Shown here: one piece after another, positions 13,984-27,400 of the stretch
Layout: every line of letters begins with the position of its first letter
Position numbering within the stretch: position 1 is the first letter of the stretch
Source: Leuctra nigra
Lineage: Eukaryota; Arthropoda; Insecta; Plecoptera; Leuctridae
Direction of reading: 5' to 3'
Assembly: GCA_934045905.1 (NCBI GenBank)
Contig: OW203762.1
Location: forward strand, 49,997,411 to 50,061,410
Length of the DNA stretch: 64,000 bases
Notes under the pieces: generated by a model
What the model was told of the DNA's origin: nothing
The model's input: the letters and a program-made list of their open reading frames with translations, nothing else
The model's database searches: none
Translations under genes and position numbers: made by a program

Positions 13984-15209
13984 TAATCTCCAAATGAACA
14001 AATAATCGGTGAATTCACAGTTAAAAATATTCTGATTCATTAAAATTATAAAATTTAACTGGTAACAAACTCTCATAACGATGCCATACATGTAATTGTT
14101 TGTATTGAATTACATAAGCTTTCTTCACACCTTGTGCAAATGATTATTATTTGAAGAACACGAATAGATGCGTCTCGAGTAGGCATAATACAAATATTAT
14201 AGAAAACATGAAAAATTACTCTCTGTGGTTTTAATATTATGAAATAAGATCACTGATAATCGAGTTTGGGTGCGCATTTCCAGATAACTAAATACTTTGA
14301 GATTGCAGTTTACGATACATAAAATATGAATACGCAATAAGATGATTCGAAAGCTGACCCATGACACCACGTCTCAGACCATAAACATGATATCAAAAAC
14401 AATATCAATAATATCTCTTATTTATATAGTAAAAGATTACAAAAAACGGATTCTATAGACATATGTACAAGTTATTTCGTCATTTTATGTATATTTATCT
14501 ACAGATTATCCACACATGTTGTCATTACGCGTCTAGCTACATACCTAATCAAGTAAGTGGCATTAAGTACAAGATACAAAAGCGTATTGAACTGCGCGAG
14601 TAATTTCACGACAATGGAAAAACAAACCTTGGCAAAGTACGGGTTAAATATAAATAATACGATGTATCTGGAAACTTCTACATTGGAATTATTTTTCTCT
14701 CTAAATCAATTGATTTAAGGCCTCCGCAATTACCAAACATAAGCCAACATACAAGCAGAATTTTCAAAAAAATTGTGTCTGCACCTACGTCACAAGAAAC
14801 TAGAAAGTTACGCCCAGAATTGTTCAAGGACACACACGCTTCATAGCACGATCAATGAGATATAATCCGTCGACGTATGACGCCAATATGTTTCAGTTTG
14901 ACAAGAATTAATCATACAAATTGAAGGAAACTATTTTGTGTAAATTACATAATGGATTCGCTAGCCGTAATGCGTAGACATTTAACTCTTTGTTTATGAC
15001 ATAATCATCTCGATGCCAATTGTTCGTTGACATTTCAGGACGCTAAATTACTGATTAAAGCATCATTCTGTGCGGATCACGTAGTAGGATTGATTCGAAT
15101 GTTCTAGAAACTCAAACTCCCGAGTCCCGTCTTCATTATTTCACCTTCCTAAATGTCATTGCGTTGTGTTTTGTGTTCACTGGCTATATCCGTAGCCAGC
15201 CACCCACTG

Positions 15210-15437
15210 TCACAACGAGTGGTAGTCGTGCAGCAGCGCGGCCTCGCCGTGGTGGTGCGGCAGCGAACTGGAGTTCTGGTCGGAGATCGGGGCCGCGCGC
15301 GACGACAGCCCCAGCTGAGACTGGTAGACGGCGGCGGCGGCGAGCGTCGCGTTGGACATCACCGTCGCCTGCAGGGACGCGACGCTGGGCTTGAGCTCGC
15401 CGGCGAAGAGGTCGCCGCCGTGGTGGGACAGAGGTTC
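15210..15437 (-). CDS. so: so exon 3: C-terminal exon
   Basis: 228 bases, 75 residues and TGA. It begins [11 protein letters not shown] after the acceptor TTGTCTTGCAG, continues through an alanine-rich stretch ([17 protein letters not shown]) and ends [15 protein letters not shown]. The C-terminal EALLHDY-type motif is typical of arthropod So. The high GC of this exon creates open frames on the opposite strand that are only shadows. Intron 2 is 750 bases (15438-16187) and contains an 84-bp inverted repeat. Confidence 0.85.
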   Translation of the reverse strand, partial: EPLSHHGGDLFAGELKPSVASLQATVMSNATLAAAAVYQSQLGLSSRAAPISDQNSSSLPHHHGEAALLHDYHSL

Positions 15438-18400
15438 CTGCAAGACAAGTCAGACTCAGTAACCGGGTGAACGAGCTTGTTTAGACGACTATTCTGCGTC
15501 CTAAACTCGTTCCTTGAGGCAAGTCAATGTACAAGTACACACAATTTAAAAAATATACATAAATTATGTATTATTTTATTTCAGGACGAGATAGGAATAG
15601 AAATACAGATCACTCGGCTTTTCATCTCAATAAAAATCACGGGATTTTAAAGAAAACGAAAAGAATCTTCCCCTAACAAGCTGACAAATTATAGGACGGT
15701 GCTTATAACAAAATGCAACCATTAGGTAACGTTTTCCGAGAACGAAGTCGCCCGGATGTTTTTTTAATTATAATTTGACATGGTGCAGTAGAAAGTGAAA
15801 ATAATAACGATGAAAATGAAATGAATGTTCACAAAAGGCATTTTCATACAGCGTTTTTTCATTTTTTCAATGCCTAATAGTATAATAATACAGAACGGTT
15901 CACATTGACGTGGCGCAGACATTTTAGTAGTAATAACTTTTAACATTTAGTATTATAGGTACACCCACCTCCAAGTGTCGTACTGTCTTTCTCATAAGAG
16001 CACAATGTATAAAACGGTAGGAACACTTGGAGGTGAGTGTACGTTTTTGTATTTTTATAAGTTACAAATTATTTAAAAAAAATCTAAACAGAATGTAAGA
16101 TCGGTGACGTATAGCCGAGTGATGATTCGTAATAACAACCACGCGCTATATAGCGTGTGAACTGGCAAGTAGAGGACTCTGGTTTACCTGTGCGAGCAGC
16201 GTGTGCGCGCCGGGATGGTCGAGGAGAGTCTTCTGGTCGCCGTCGTTGGACTCGGAACTGGAGTCCAGCGCCGAGTTGCCGGCGTTGTGCTTGTCGTTGT
16301 CTCCAGCCGATGAGCTGCGTCCAGTGCTGGAACACAAGTCACAGTCAATCTCTTGCACGTTGTCAACACAAGTCACAGTCAATCTCTTGCACGTTGTCAA
16401 CACAAGTCACAGTCAATCTCTTGCACGTTGTCAACACAAGTCACAGTCAATCTCTTGCACGTTGTCAACACAAGTCACAGTCAATCTCTTGCACGTTGTC
16501 AACACAAGTCACAGTCAATCTCTTGCACGTTGTCAACACAAGTCACAGTCAATCTCTTGCACGTTGTCAACACAAGTCACAGTCAATCTCTTGCACGTTG
16601 TCAACACAAGTCACAGTCAATCTCTTGCACGTTGTCAACACAAGTCACAGTCAATCTCTTGCACGTTGTCAACACAAGTCACAGTCAATCTCTTGCACGT
16701 TGTCAACACAAGTCACAGTCAATCTCTTGCACGTTGTCAACACAAGTCACAGTCAATCTCTTGCACGTTGTCAACACAAGTCACAGTCAATCTCTTGCAC
16801 GTTGTCAACACAAGTCACAGTCAATCTCTTGCACGTTGTCAACACAAGTCACAGTCAATCTCTTGCACGTTGTCAACACAAGTCACAGTCAATCTCTTGC
16901 ACGTTGTCAACACAAGTCACAGTCAATCTCTTGCACGTTGTCAACACAAGTCACAGTCAATCTCTTGCACGTTGTCAACACAAGTCACAGTCAATCTCTT
17001 GCACGTTGTCAACACAAGTCACAGTCAATCTCTTGCACGTTGTCAACACAAGTCACAGTCAATCTCTTGAACGTTGTCAACACAAGTCACAGTCAATCTC
17101 TTGCACGTTGTCAACACAAGTCACAGTCAATCTCTTGCACGTTGTCAACACAAGTCACAGTCAATCTCTTGCACGTTGGCAACACAAGTGCAGAACTGAG
17201 ACATCTCAAAAAAATGAAATTTTATATAATTGGATTCAGAATTTTAAGCTCTATCCAGTCCTGTACTGAGATATCTTTTAGTTTCATTCGCCTCCACGAG
17301 ATCGCGGATGTCTCTCTATAACATTCTCTAGTTCTGTACTGAGACATCTTATTGTCCATTAAAATAACCCTATGTAAATGTCCCAGTTCTGTACTGAGAC
17401 ATCATATTGAAATCTTATATTCGATTTATCTCAAAACTATGATTTTGGAGATGTCTCAGTTCTGCACTGGGGCATCGACACAGCAGGGGCATGAGTTGGG
17501 AAGGAAGCCGTCTGGGAGATATTTAGGCAAAATTGTACAATCTTCTCCCAGCAAGTTTTTAGAAGCTTCTTTGGTTTTCGTCTTTTCGAACAATTTCCGT
17601 TCAGAGATTTCGTACCGAACTGCCCAAGAAGATATGTCTTAATTCTCACAGGAAATTGTAAACTACCCATGAAACTACCTATAGATAGTGGTCATACTCC
17701 CACAAGGAGTAATAGGTTGTAATAACAGGTTGTATAAAATGGGAGTAACAGTGACTTATGAATAACAGAGTATACGTTGAGTAGGTTGAGTATACGTTGG
17801 AGGTGTATACAATTCAATTCTTAGGTGTTCGTTCATAATCTTGATACCTGTATTTGGTCTAGCTGTGTATATAATTTTCCGACTGTTTTCAAAGAAAGTA
17901 GCAGGTAACCAAATAAAGTTCAAAAGTGACGAACAATTATACGTAAACATTGAAACTCTGAAAATATTTTTTTAGGACTTGTACAAGAACGAAACATTTT
18001 AATTCCGAATAAATTCGAACACTAATTTTGTTGTATTCAGTATTGTATTATTTTTCCAAGTGAATTTACTTGGCGACTGAATGTATTGTTGCTGAAAATG
18101 TTCTGTTCATTGAATGTTAGGGGTAAAAATGCCCGAGGCAAACGCTCCGTTACATTAACATTATTTATATTCAGTTCTTGAGTTCGGTTACATTAATGAT
18201 TAAATTAATGGTTAAATTACAATATTTTATTTCCTCTAGCTTTTCGAACTTCAAATTAATGTTTATAATTTACATTAACATTATTTAAAACTGCCCAATC
18301 CAATGTCTATTTCTAATGTCATGTAAAACGCGGGTCTCGTCGTGTGGAAGCCATTTTGTTCCCAACCCCTTGCTATCAAGTTACTAAAGTTTCACTTCCA

Positions 18401-21400
18401 ATAACTTTTATTTCGCGTTCCTCTCTGCGGTAATATTTGCTCTCTTCCCTTGCACTACGCAGCCTGGATGAGGTAATGGGATCGGGGATCGGGGATCGGG
18501 TTTCTCTGCAAACATCTCCAAACCCGAGCAGCGGGAGGGAAGCCAACCAACAGCCTAGATCGAGCTTAGATTCGTCAAACTGTTCCATATGGTTTTAAAT
18601 AATACAGAGATCGACAAGGAGTTTGGTTGATTTTTGCGTCGCTCTAAAGTTTGTTTGTCGTAGCGGTTGCTCAGGACGGATCGCTTTCCCAATCACGTTG
18701 AAATGTAGGTATAATCAGATATAGTCATCAAAGGCATCTTAGGCAAACGGGTTAATAAAGGGGTAGTTGTATTTTTTAGAAATAATTCCATAAGGGTAAA
18801 AGAACTTAGTGTAATAAATACCCATAAAAATTAACAGTGAAATCGGTTACGAGCTTAAAAATAGTTATTTTATAGACGTCAAAAATCATTGATCGATAAA
18901 ATGAGCCCCCACTTTGATCACTTGCAAACTATTAGAGTTGTTTTCACTTGAGAGTGGATGGACAGAAACTTATGCACTGAATTTTACCTATGTAGAGTCG
19001 GCTGCAGTCTGAGGTAACCATTGCAGATAATATTGCCTAAATATTGTAATCAATTTTTAACCATTCAGTTTATCACAAATTTGAAAAATAATGGAACATA
19101 CGTATAGTCTGTCCCATGCTAACGTGGAAGTAGAACGATATTATTTTGTTTGAAAACATTTAAACAATATTTCTTTCCAATATTGCTTCGAGTTATAAGA
19201 AGATTCGTTGTTCGACTTGTATAGGGAGGAGTTTCTTGACATCTGGGAATATTCCAAATCATTGTTTTGCTAAAATATTCCACTGCCCCGTTAGCATGGG
19301 ACGGACGTCTGTAGCTATTTTTTAGTCGACAGTCGAAATTAGTTAATTGTTTAGTCGTCCTTAGTCAACAAACGGTCCGTTTTTCGCTCTGCTACATTTT
19401 AAACAGTTAATGCGTTTTCACGATATTTTTTGGTTTCAACAGAGTATCGAGTACCTACTAGCCCAAACACCATAACCACCGTACATAGACAATCAAAATC
19501 GGCTCAAAGGTGAAAAATATGATCATTTTAGCTTATGTCGAGCTTGGCCATGAATATTGTACTATTTATAGTTGATGTTTATTGAAAGTGACTAAAAGTA
19601 GCTATGTTTCAATTAGGTACCTACTTATTTTTAATTATTATTACGAATTTAAAAAAATATTATTTCCAGTGTTTCCTTCGAGTGCAGCCGAATCTCAAAA
19701 TGGAAAATACATGTCTCGCTTAGGGCCAGTATTACTATTAGTTTAAGCTACAGTTAGCTTAAACTCCAAGTCAGAAAAAACACTACTTCAATTTAATTCC
19801 ACAGCTTATTTCCTCAGTTTACATAAACCTCCAGGCTACATTGACTGCAAATTTTTAAACTTGCCGCAGTACAATGGTAATACACCACATTTCCCGAAGC
19901 GGAGCTTAACTAAACTGAAGATTAAACTACCTAATGGCAATGTCCCCTTAGCAACACATTTATGCACAGAGAGTTTTCATATTGTACTACAATGCGCTGG
20001 CGAAGAAATATTTTACTCCACGTGCGTCCGAGGATATTAGATGTCACCTAATGACTCATTGCATAAGTTTTATCTCTCATGTTTGTACAAGAGGAATTTG
20101 TGTTCAGTCACGAGGCAACGTCAGCAACACAACACACATCTACCTGAATAATTAATTGTGGATATTTCCGCACTGATCTTGCCAGAGGATAACTGACCAC
20201 AGCGGTATTCGAATCAATCGACTCAAACCACCTCTTCAATTAGATCAATAATATTATGTAGTAGTAGTGCCCAATTCAAGTAGTGCGTACGTACTCGACT
20301 GTACTGGATCCAATCACCATCAGTCAGATAGAATTTAGTTGTGATATGACATGGTCTCAATATGTCCTCATTGCGATTACTTACGTTCAAAAGCTATAAT
20401 TGTATACATGTTACACTCGCGCACGGACTTGGGATTAGAAAAACCTATGTAAAATACGCCATTCTACAAGTTCTTCAATCAACGACGGTAAGAAAGAAAA
20501 TCAGCTCTGTCCTATAGTGCTTTATTTCCCACCCTTATCGCCTCACTCTCTAAGGTGCAGAGTAGCTAGTACTGTAAATGTAACTCCAACCCTTTGACGA
20601 TCGCATCGCAACATGGATAAATACTATCAGGACTAATTGCAGTGACTGAACTGACTTGACTATGACTACACAATCATCGCAATATGTCATAATATAACAG
20701 TTTCCTTGTTGCGATTACGCTAAGACCGAAATTAAAATACGAAAAGATACTAGAAAATGACTCATAGTATCGTGATGTCTCAAGGGTGCAGTTATCAGAA
20801 CATTGCGGTGAACACCTCAGTGTTCAGTGTTCATAGTGTTCATCGTGTTCATCATAATCGTAAGCGCTGAATCTAATAAGCGAGCTGGACGTCGGGTTAT
20901 TCGACCAGTGGCGGCTATTACAGTGTGCAAGGTGTGACAATTGCACACCTGATCATCCAAGAAAATTATTTAAAAGTGCTCCCTAATCCAGGAAGTAGGA
21001 AGTTAAATATTTTGTCTAATCATTTTGCTCTCCAAAAGACGTAAAAATGCATCAATTTCAAACTAAAGATACAAAAAAATCCGGGGTTATGCGCCCCGGC
21101 CCCGCATCTGCTGGGGGCTCTCCTCTTCGAGTACTTTCTTCTACGTCCTTCTATGTAATTGAACACCTGTTGTAAAGCCAAATAGCCGCCACTGTATTCG
21201 ACGAAGTGTTCCTCCATCCCATTGAATTGCAATGTAATGACACTTGTCATGAACTTATGAGTCACTCGATCAATACGTATCATTCCGATATATTTTCTTA
21301 TTCTTCACCACAAACCGAATGAATAAAATGTGAGTTTTCACAACATGAGACGTGACATTGTCCTGGATATTCTGTTTTCGCAGCAGTATCGGGTGTCGCA

Positions 21401-24400
21401 CTGTTAGCTCCACCACAGAAGTTGTTCTTGCAGAGTTTCAGAACCAGCAACGAGCCAGTTATTGCGCGAGAGGCACGATTTCTATTACTGCTGAGGCTTC
21501 AATGTGCGCTCCAGCAGGTGTGCCAAGGACTTACAATAGCATGGGCCAAAAGAGAACTTGTGAGTAGGAACAATTTGATAATAAGATAAATGTTTTTGGG
21601 ATAATATTATGGACTATTAGCGAATATTAGGGCTATTATCGCGATTGTTAATGTTTATGGGTTTGAAGTTTGTTATGAGTGAGAGATTCATAATCTAAAC
21701 CGATCTAAACACAAGAACCAGGAACCTAACACCTCCACAAAACTCTTCACCCATGATTTCATTCACTCACTTTTCATCATGTCATGAACATCAATGTGAC
21801 ATGTGTGAAAAATTGACACCTTGTAAATGCTCTCATTTGGGCTTTGCGTCCTTGATTGGCATTATTTCTTCAACGTTTTATTTTGATGAGATGCAATTTG
21901 CCCTATAATGTGCAACATTGTCTATCTTGTTCCCTGATCTTGGGATGTCTTTGCTCCTGATGTGGGGGGTCGCTCGATGCACCCTCGCACAAGTGTGGGG
22001 GAGGGGGAGGGGGAGGTATTTGAAAAACAGCGCCATATGGTCCCCACGCTGCGCTATCCGATGCCAAGTGGAGGCAGTAAAATTAAGCCGGCGGTTTGAG
22101 TTACTTTGTCGAAATTGACTTTACACTCTTCTCTCACACCTCAACTAATAACATCACGGAGAGTTTACTTATCCCCAGCTCCAATAGAAGAATAATTGTA
22201 TACATTCTAGACGAAAGATGATTCATTCTGTTGGTACTACAATATTATACTTCGGAAAAGGAAAACACTCTGTGTAACGCGTTGATGAGCGCGAGCCTTC
22301 GTATTGTATGCGAATTAATCTACGTTTGCAAGTTTATACTCAAATACCTTAGAAAGAGACGAAACGAAATCGTCCAAGAAGCAATGATAAAATATCTTAC
22401 GCATTTCCTTCAAGAAAAAAACGAACACGCATAAAATTTCGGTAAAATGTAAATAATTGTTTAAGCTAAAGACAGATTAGTCAGAAAATTGACACAGACA
22501 CGTAAAATGTTTGTCCCAATGACCACTTACAATTTGAAGTTGATCGATCAAAAGGTTCCAGATTAAATTTCAAAAAATCACAGGATCATGTTCAAAAACG
22601 ATACACCACACCAAATAGATAAGGTACATTAGTACCTATAGGCTGTACGTGTGCCAAATTTCAGATCGATTTGTTGAATGATTTGACTTGGGTACTGCTG
22701 GCAAAAAAACAAATACAAACAACAAACAAAAACACTATTTTCCCAGGATCAACCAATAACATCGTGTGTCCCTCGGTGTGTCCATTAGCTTTTGCCAATG
22801 CAATGAACTATTCCTACCTGCCGAGAACTCCTTCGAGATAATGTAAAAATAGTCACAAACAAACGATCATCACCTCTCTCATAATTAACGACCTTCGATT
22901 TACAGGTTTAAAGAATGCAGAATTCAATCAAAAGTGTTCACGTCTCACATCAGAGCAGACATAACAGGCAAAGTTTGCTAACTTGCGCTAATATCAGTGC
23001 TATCTTTCGGCTGCAATCCCAATTAATCATGATGATGCATGACCAACACGGGTAGCAATTACAAGCTGGCTACCTTGTAATTTAACCTCCATTCGCATCG
23101 CTCCACCCCGCGGCAGGGGAAGAGGGAATTAATTGGCAAGGATTGATGTCTTGCCTGGAATTACATCGATTAAAACAACTTTGCGCAGCCGGGAATGACG
23201 GATCAATCTCTGGAAGATGTTTGAAAGACAAATGAGCTCCAGTCCATTCCAAGCGTCATGGCATTGGATCGAGCGGTTCCTTTTGACACTTTGTTGATCA
23301 GCATCAAGTTGAAATTTGGCAATTATTCATGTAAATGAATCTAAAAATAAATACTTCTTCTTCTTCTTCTTCTTCTACCCGCAAAGATTGGGCTAAAAGC
23401 CCGTTCCGTCCTCAAGGTGCAGCCCATCTTTTCCTTGGCCGGCCAATGTCGCGCCTGCCCTTCGGATCATAGTGAAGGGCCCATTTGGGAATTCTCTTAT
23501 TCGACATCCTTTCTACATGGTCGGCCCATCTTCTCCTGTACTGTGATATATTCTTATTGATTTCCTTCATTCCCAATTCGGCCCTTATATCCTCATTCCT
23601 GATTTTATCTAACAAACAACACCCTTTTACCGATCTCAAAAAGCGCATCTCAGAAGCCTGAATATCTTTCTTGTCTCTCTCACGCAATGTCCAGGCTTCA
23701 CTTCCATACAGCAATGTGGGAACTGCCATCACATTATAGAATTTTAATTGTGTCTCCTTTCGCGATTTATTTTTTAGACTTCTTCTTATAGTCCCACAAA
23801 TATGCTGAAATTTGTGTATTTTGCTCTGAATATCATTGTCACGTAGATAAGTTATATCATATCCAAGATATTTAAAATGCGACACTTGTTCCAGGGTATT
23901 GTTGTCAATTACTATTTTTGAGCGAACGGGGAATTTTCCTTTGAATGCAATAATCTTGGTTTTAGCAAGTGAAATTTTAAGGTCATATGTTTTACAAATA
24001 CTATTTAAATTGAACAGGGACTTCTGTAATTGATCTTCAGTTCGATGTATGACTACTTGATCATCGGCAAGTGAATAAATACTTCAAAAAACTAAACACC
24101 AAAATGCACATCAATTCCAAAATAACTCACTTCTTTGAATGAAGATAAAAGTAAAATCAAACTGAAATCTTGCACACAAAGTTATTTCAATTTGACTTTT
24201 GAGATTTGCAGTGACGCGTGTTTACGGCCTACTGTTGGAAACGCCCTGTGAGATTTTTTAGTTAAAAAATATTGTGCAATTCTTTTTAACTGATCAAAAT
24301 GATTATGGCTTATGAGTTATGACGGAGAAAAAAATAATACATTTTATAGAAATAAACCCGTGCGATGTACTGTATTTTACCTAGATAATTTCCCAAAATA

Positions 24401-27400
24401 TAATAACGCAATTGTATGTCTCATTTCTTCATTTGAGCTTTTGAAAGAAACGTCCAATGAAGTTTACACACAGGATAATCACAAGAAATCGGTGATAGTA
24501 TTCATTGTTATGTATAGTAAAGTGCACACCAATTTGTTCACAAATGATTTTAAACTTTTCTCCTTACAGTTACAGCCGAGCTTTAGGATTACAGAATTAC
24601 CGCATTCCCTGACTTTGGCGTGTCGAGTTTCTCTCGCCAGGCAAAATAACGGTCGATGAAAATTTAGACGGGATTCTATTTATAAAAGTGTGAGCATTTC
24701 TCTTCGGATTTGGCTGCGTCGTTGGGTCTAGTTGCCAGATCATTTACACCGGGCTCGAGCTTCAATGTGATACGCAGATACATGCTTGGCTCAGCGCTCT
24801 CATTTATATGACCAAAATACAAGAAAATAAGACGCGGCTGCATTTCAGCACGAGTCGTAAACAACCTGCTTGCTTTGGGCACACGTATTTAATTATTTAT
24901 ACATGCAAGACATCTTACTTGTTTTCTGATTTGACGAAGTAGGATTGGATTAGAATGTTGACCCGTTTATTTAGTAGTTCATTTGACAATAGCAATTGTA
25001 GCAACAATCCATTGCGAATCTTACAAACTATTTGGCTAGGAGTGAAGATACGAACTACCTACTTCATGGACGAAATGAGGTGTCAATGAGTGAGTCAATG
25101 CTGCGTTTACACATCTCAAGATTTTGTTGTGGGCAGTAATAAATTAGACCAACTTGTAACTTGGTAAATAACAAAGAAACCGTGATTTGTGCCAAGACGA
25201 ACTCACAAGTTGTTGAACGCATTTCTCATGCCAAATGAACACACATGTTCGCTCCTTGACACTGCATGGACATGATATCATGTGCATGATCCTGCTGCAT
25301 GCAGCTGTGCGACTGTCATTTGTTTCACTTCTCTTATCACTGGCACGTGGCTGCTTGATTATGACAACGACACGTCCAGTTGCTCACACAACCTCACACA
25401 TAGCTTACATGCACATTGCTATGATTACAATACAATGCTCTTGTGCATATCATCGACCGAACTTGATACGCCCCACGAGGACATTCTTTTTCAGTACCTA
25501 TAATGAAGTTATGTGAAGTTCCTAAAACCAAATTCCCCCATGATCTGACAATCTTTGACAGTCTTTGAGACGAACAAAACAAAATATGGCAAGGACCAAA
25601 AAAATAAATTAAAACAAAACTATTGGAAAGCAGTCGATCGATGTGAGCATATTTGTTATGTGGTACACTCCTGAACACGGAAAATGGTCCGCAGTCAATA
25701 TTCACTCGACTCATAGGCTAGTATTTTTTATTTATTTAATTTTGGCCCTAAACTCACACTAGCCATCCGGTCTTTGTGCCAAAAAATTACATTAGCCGTA
25801 GTGTCACTTGAACATTGACCGCAGACCAATTTCAGTGTCCAGGGCCCTCATTCACGTACATGGGGTAAGCCATGATAGCTGGTGGTAAGGCGTGGTAGAC
25901 CGGGTGGCAGTGGTATCGGTATTCACGAAGAAGTTATCATGTCTTACCCCGGGGTAGAGTCTACCCCTACCTCGAGGCAGGGGTAAGCCGTGGTAACCAA
26001 GTTTGAAGTTGGTGGTAACTTATTGGCGGCCATTTTTAACTTGACATGACTGCCAAAACAACTTTTTGAAGTAATTCCTTTGCGTCGTCATCTTATCGGC
26101 TGTGCTGTGTGTTTATTGTGTATGATTTGTCTTTTACTTACGTTTACTATGTTAGTTCCTGTTTATTTAATCATTCCACAACATATCGGATAGTATTATT
26201 GGTTCTAGTTAGTCAATCCATGGACCATATAACCTCCAAAACATTTACTTAAACACTAGATATAAGTAATAAACTACATATTTATATGTTGCAGAGTTAG
26301 GTTATCACTGAATTCACCATACAAAACTATTGTTGCACCAGATTTTATTGCACTAACACATTTTGTTTAGTATTTGTGTAGTTTATCGTTTGGAATTGAA
26401 CTGTCACTATTTTTAATAAAGACAAATGCACGCGCGCGGAAAATGATATTCGAATCTGATTGGTGGAATAATCCACGGCCTGCTTAAAACTTACGTTCTA
26501 TTTGCACTATACAAATTTCAAGAAGGCAGTGACTTACCACCAAGATACCACTGCTTCGTGAATACGAATGTGTCATTCGCTACCCCGAGGTGGTAAGCAA
26601 GTGGTAGGCTACCCCGGGGTAGGCAAGGATAAGGACAATGTACGTGAATGAGGGCCCAGGAGTATACGTGTTCTATTCATAAGAAAAATTTGAACATTGC
26701 AGGACCCCTATTCCTGAAATAAGTGAGAAGTAGGTATAAAAAAAAAGTGGGAAAATGTGTACCAGTTAATAGAATCTAAGCCGGCTCGATTCTTATTGGT
26801 TGACTGTGATGTTGGCTAGAACTGATGATCTAGAAGGCAGTGCCAACAGGAAGTGAACATAGTCTCTAGTGTGACTAGAGTGGTTACATTGTTAGTTGCT
26901 GGCTGTTTTAGAATAAAGAAGACTACCACATTATATTCTTATAATTATCTGTTTCAATTAAATAACTTATGTAGTTTATTAAGTATTGATTGATAACAAC
27001 ACATGGTGGCGGCGCGTGAGTAAGAAAACCAGTAAATTTACGCAGTATTACGTTATTTTCGGTGTAAGAAAAGCAAGAAAAATGGTGCTCGGAGATGAGG
27101 CCAATGTTCATGTTCAACAACAGCCATTACCTCAAGCCGATTCTACTACTCAATTACAACCACCTCCAAAATTCGACTTCACCGATCCACAAACATGGAC
27201 CAGGTGGATTCGGAGATACGAGCGTTTCCGTATTTCAAGTTGTCTGGACAAAGCAAGTAAGTCAAGACAGGTCCATCATCTCATTTACTGTATGGGAGAT
27301 GAAGCGGAGGATATCTTACTTTCTATGGAGCTCACTGCCCTAGAAGAAGATGATTATGAATTGGTTGTAGAAAAGTTTAATTCTCACTTTGTCAAAAGGA

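Noticed and set aside
15153..15470. Plus-strand Arg/Val-rich frames of 76-105 codons
   Set aside because: Shadows of GC-rich so exon 3 on the other strand.
16331..17180. CRISPR-like array
   Set aside because: Units are directly adjacent with no unique spacers, in a eukaryotic intron. It is a minisatellite.
16157..17321. Long open frames (up to 370 codons) of a repetitive protein on the plus strand
   Set aside because: They are made by the 34-bp tandem array, which has no stop in any plus frame; the same 34-residue text appears in all three frames. No real gene.
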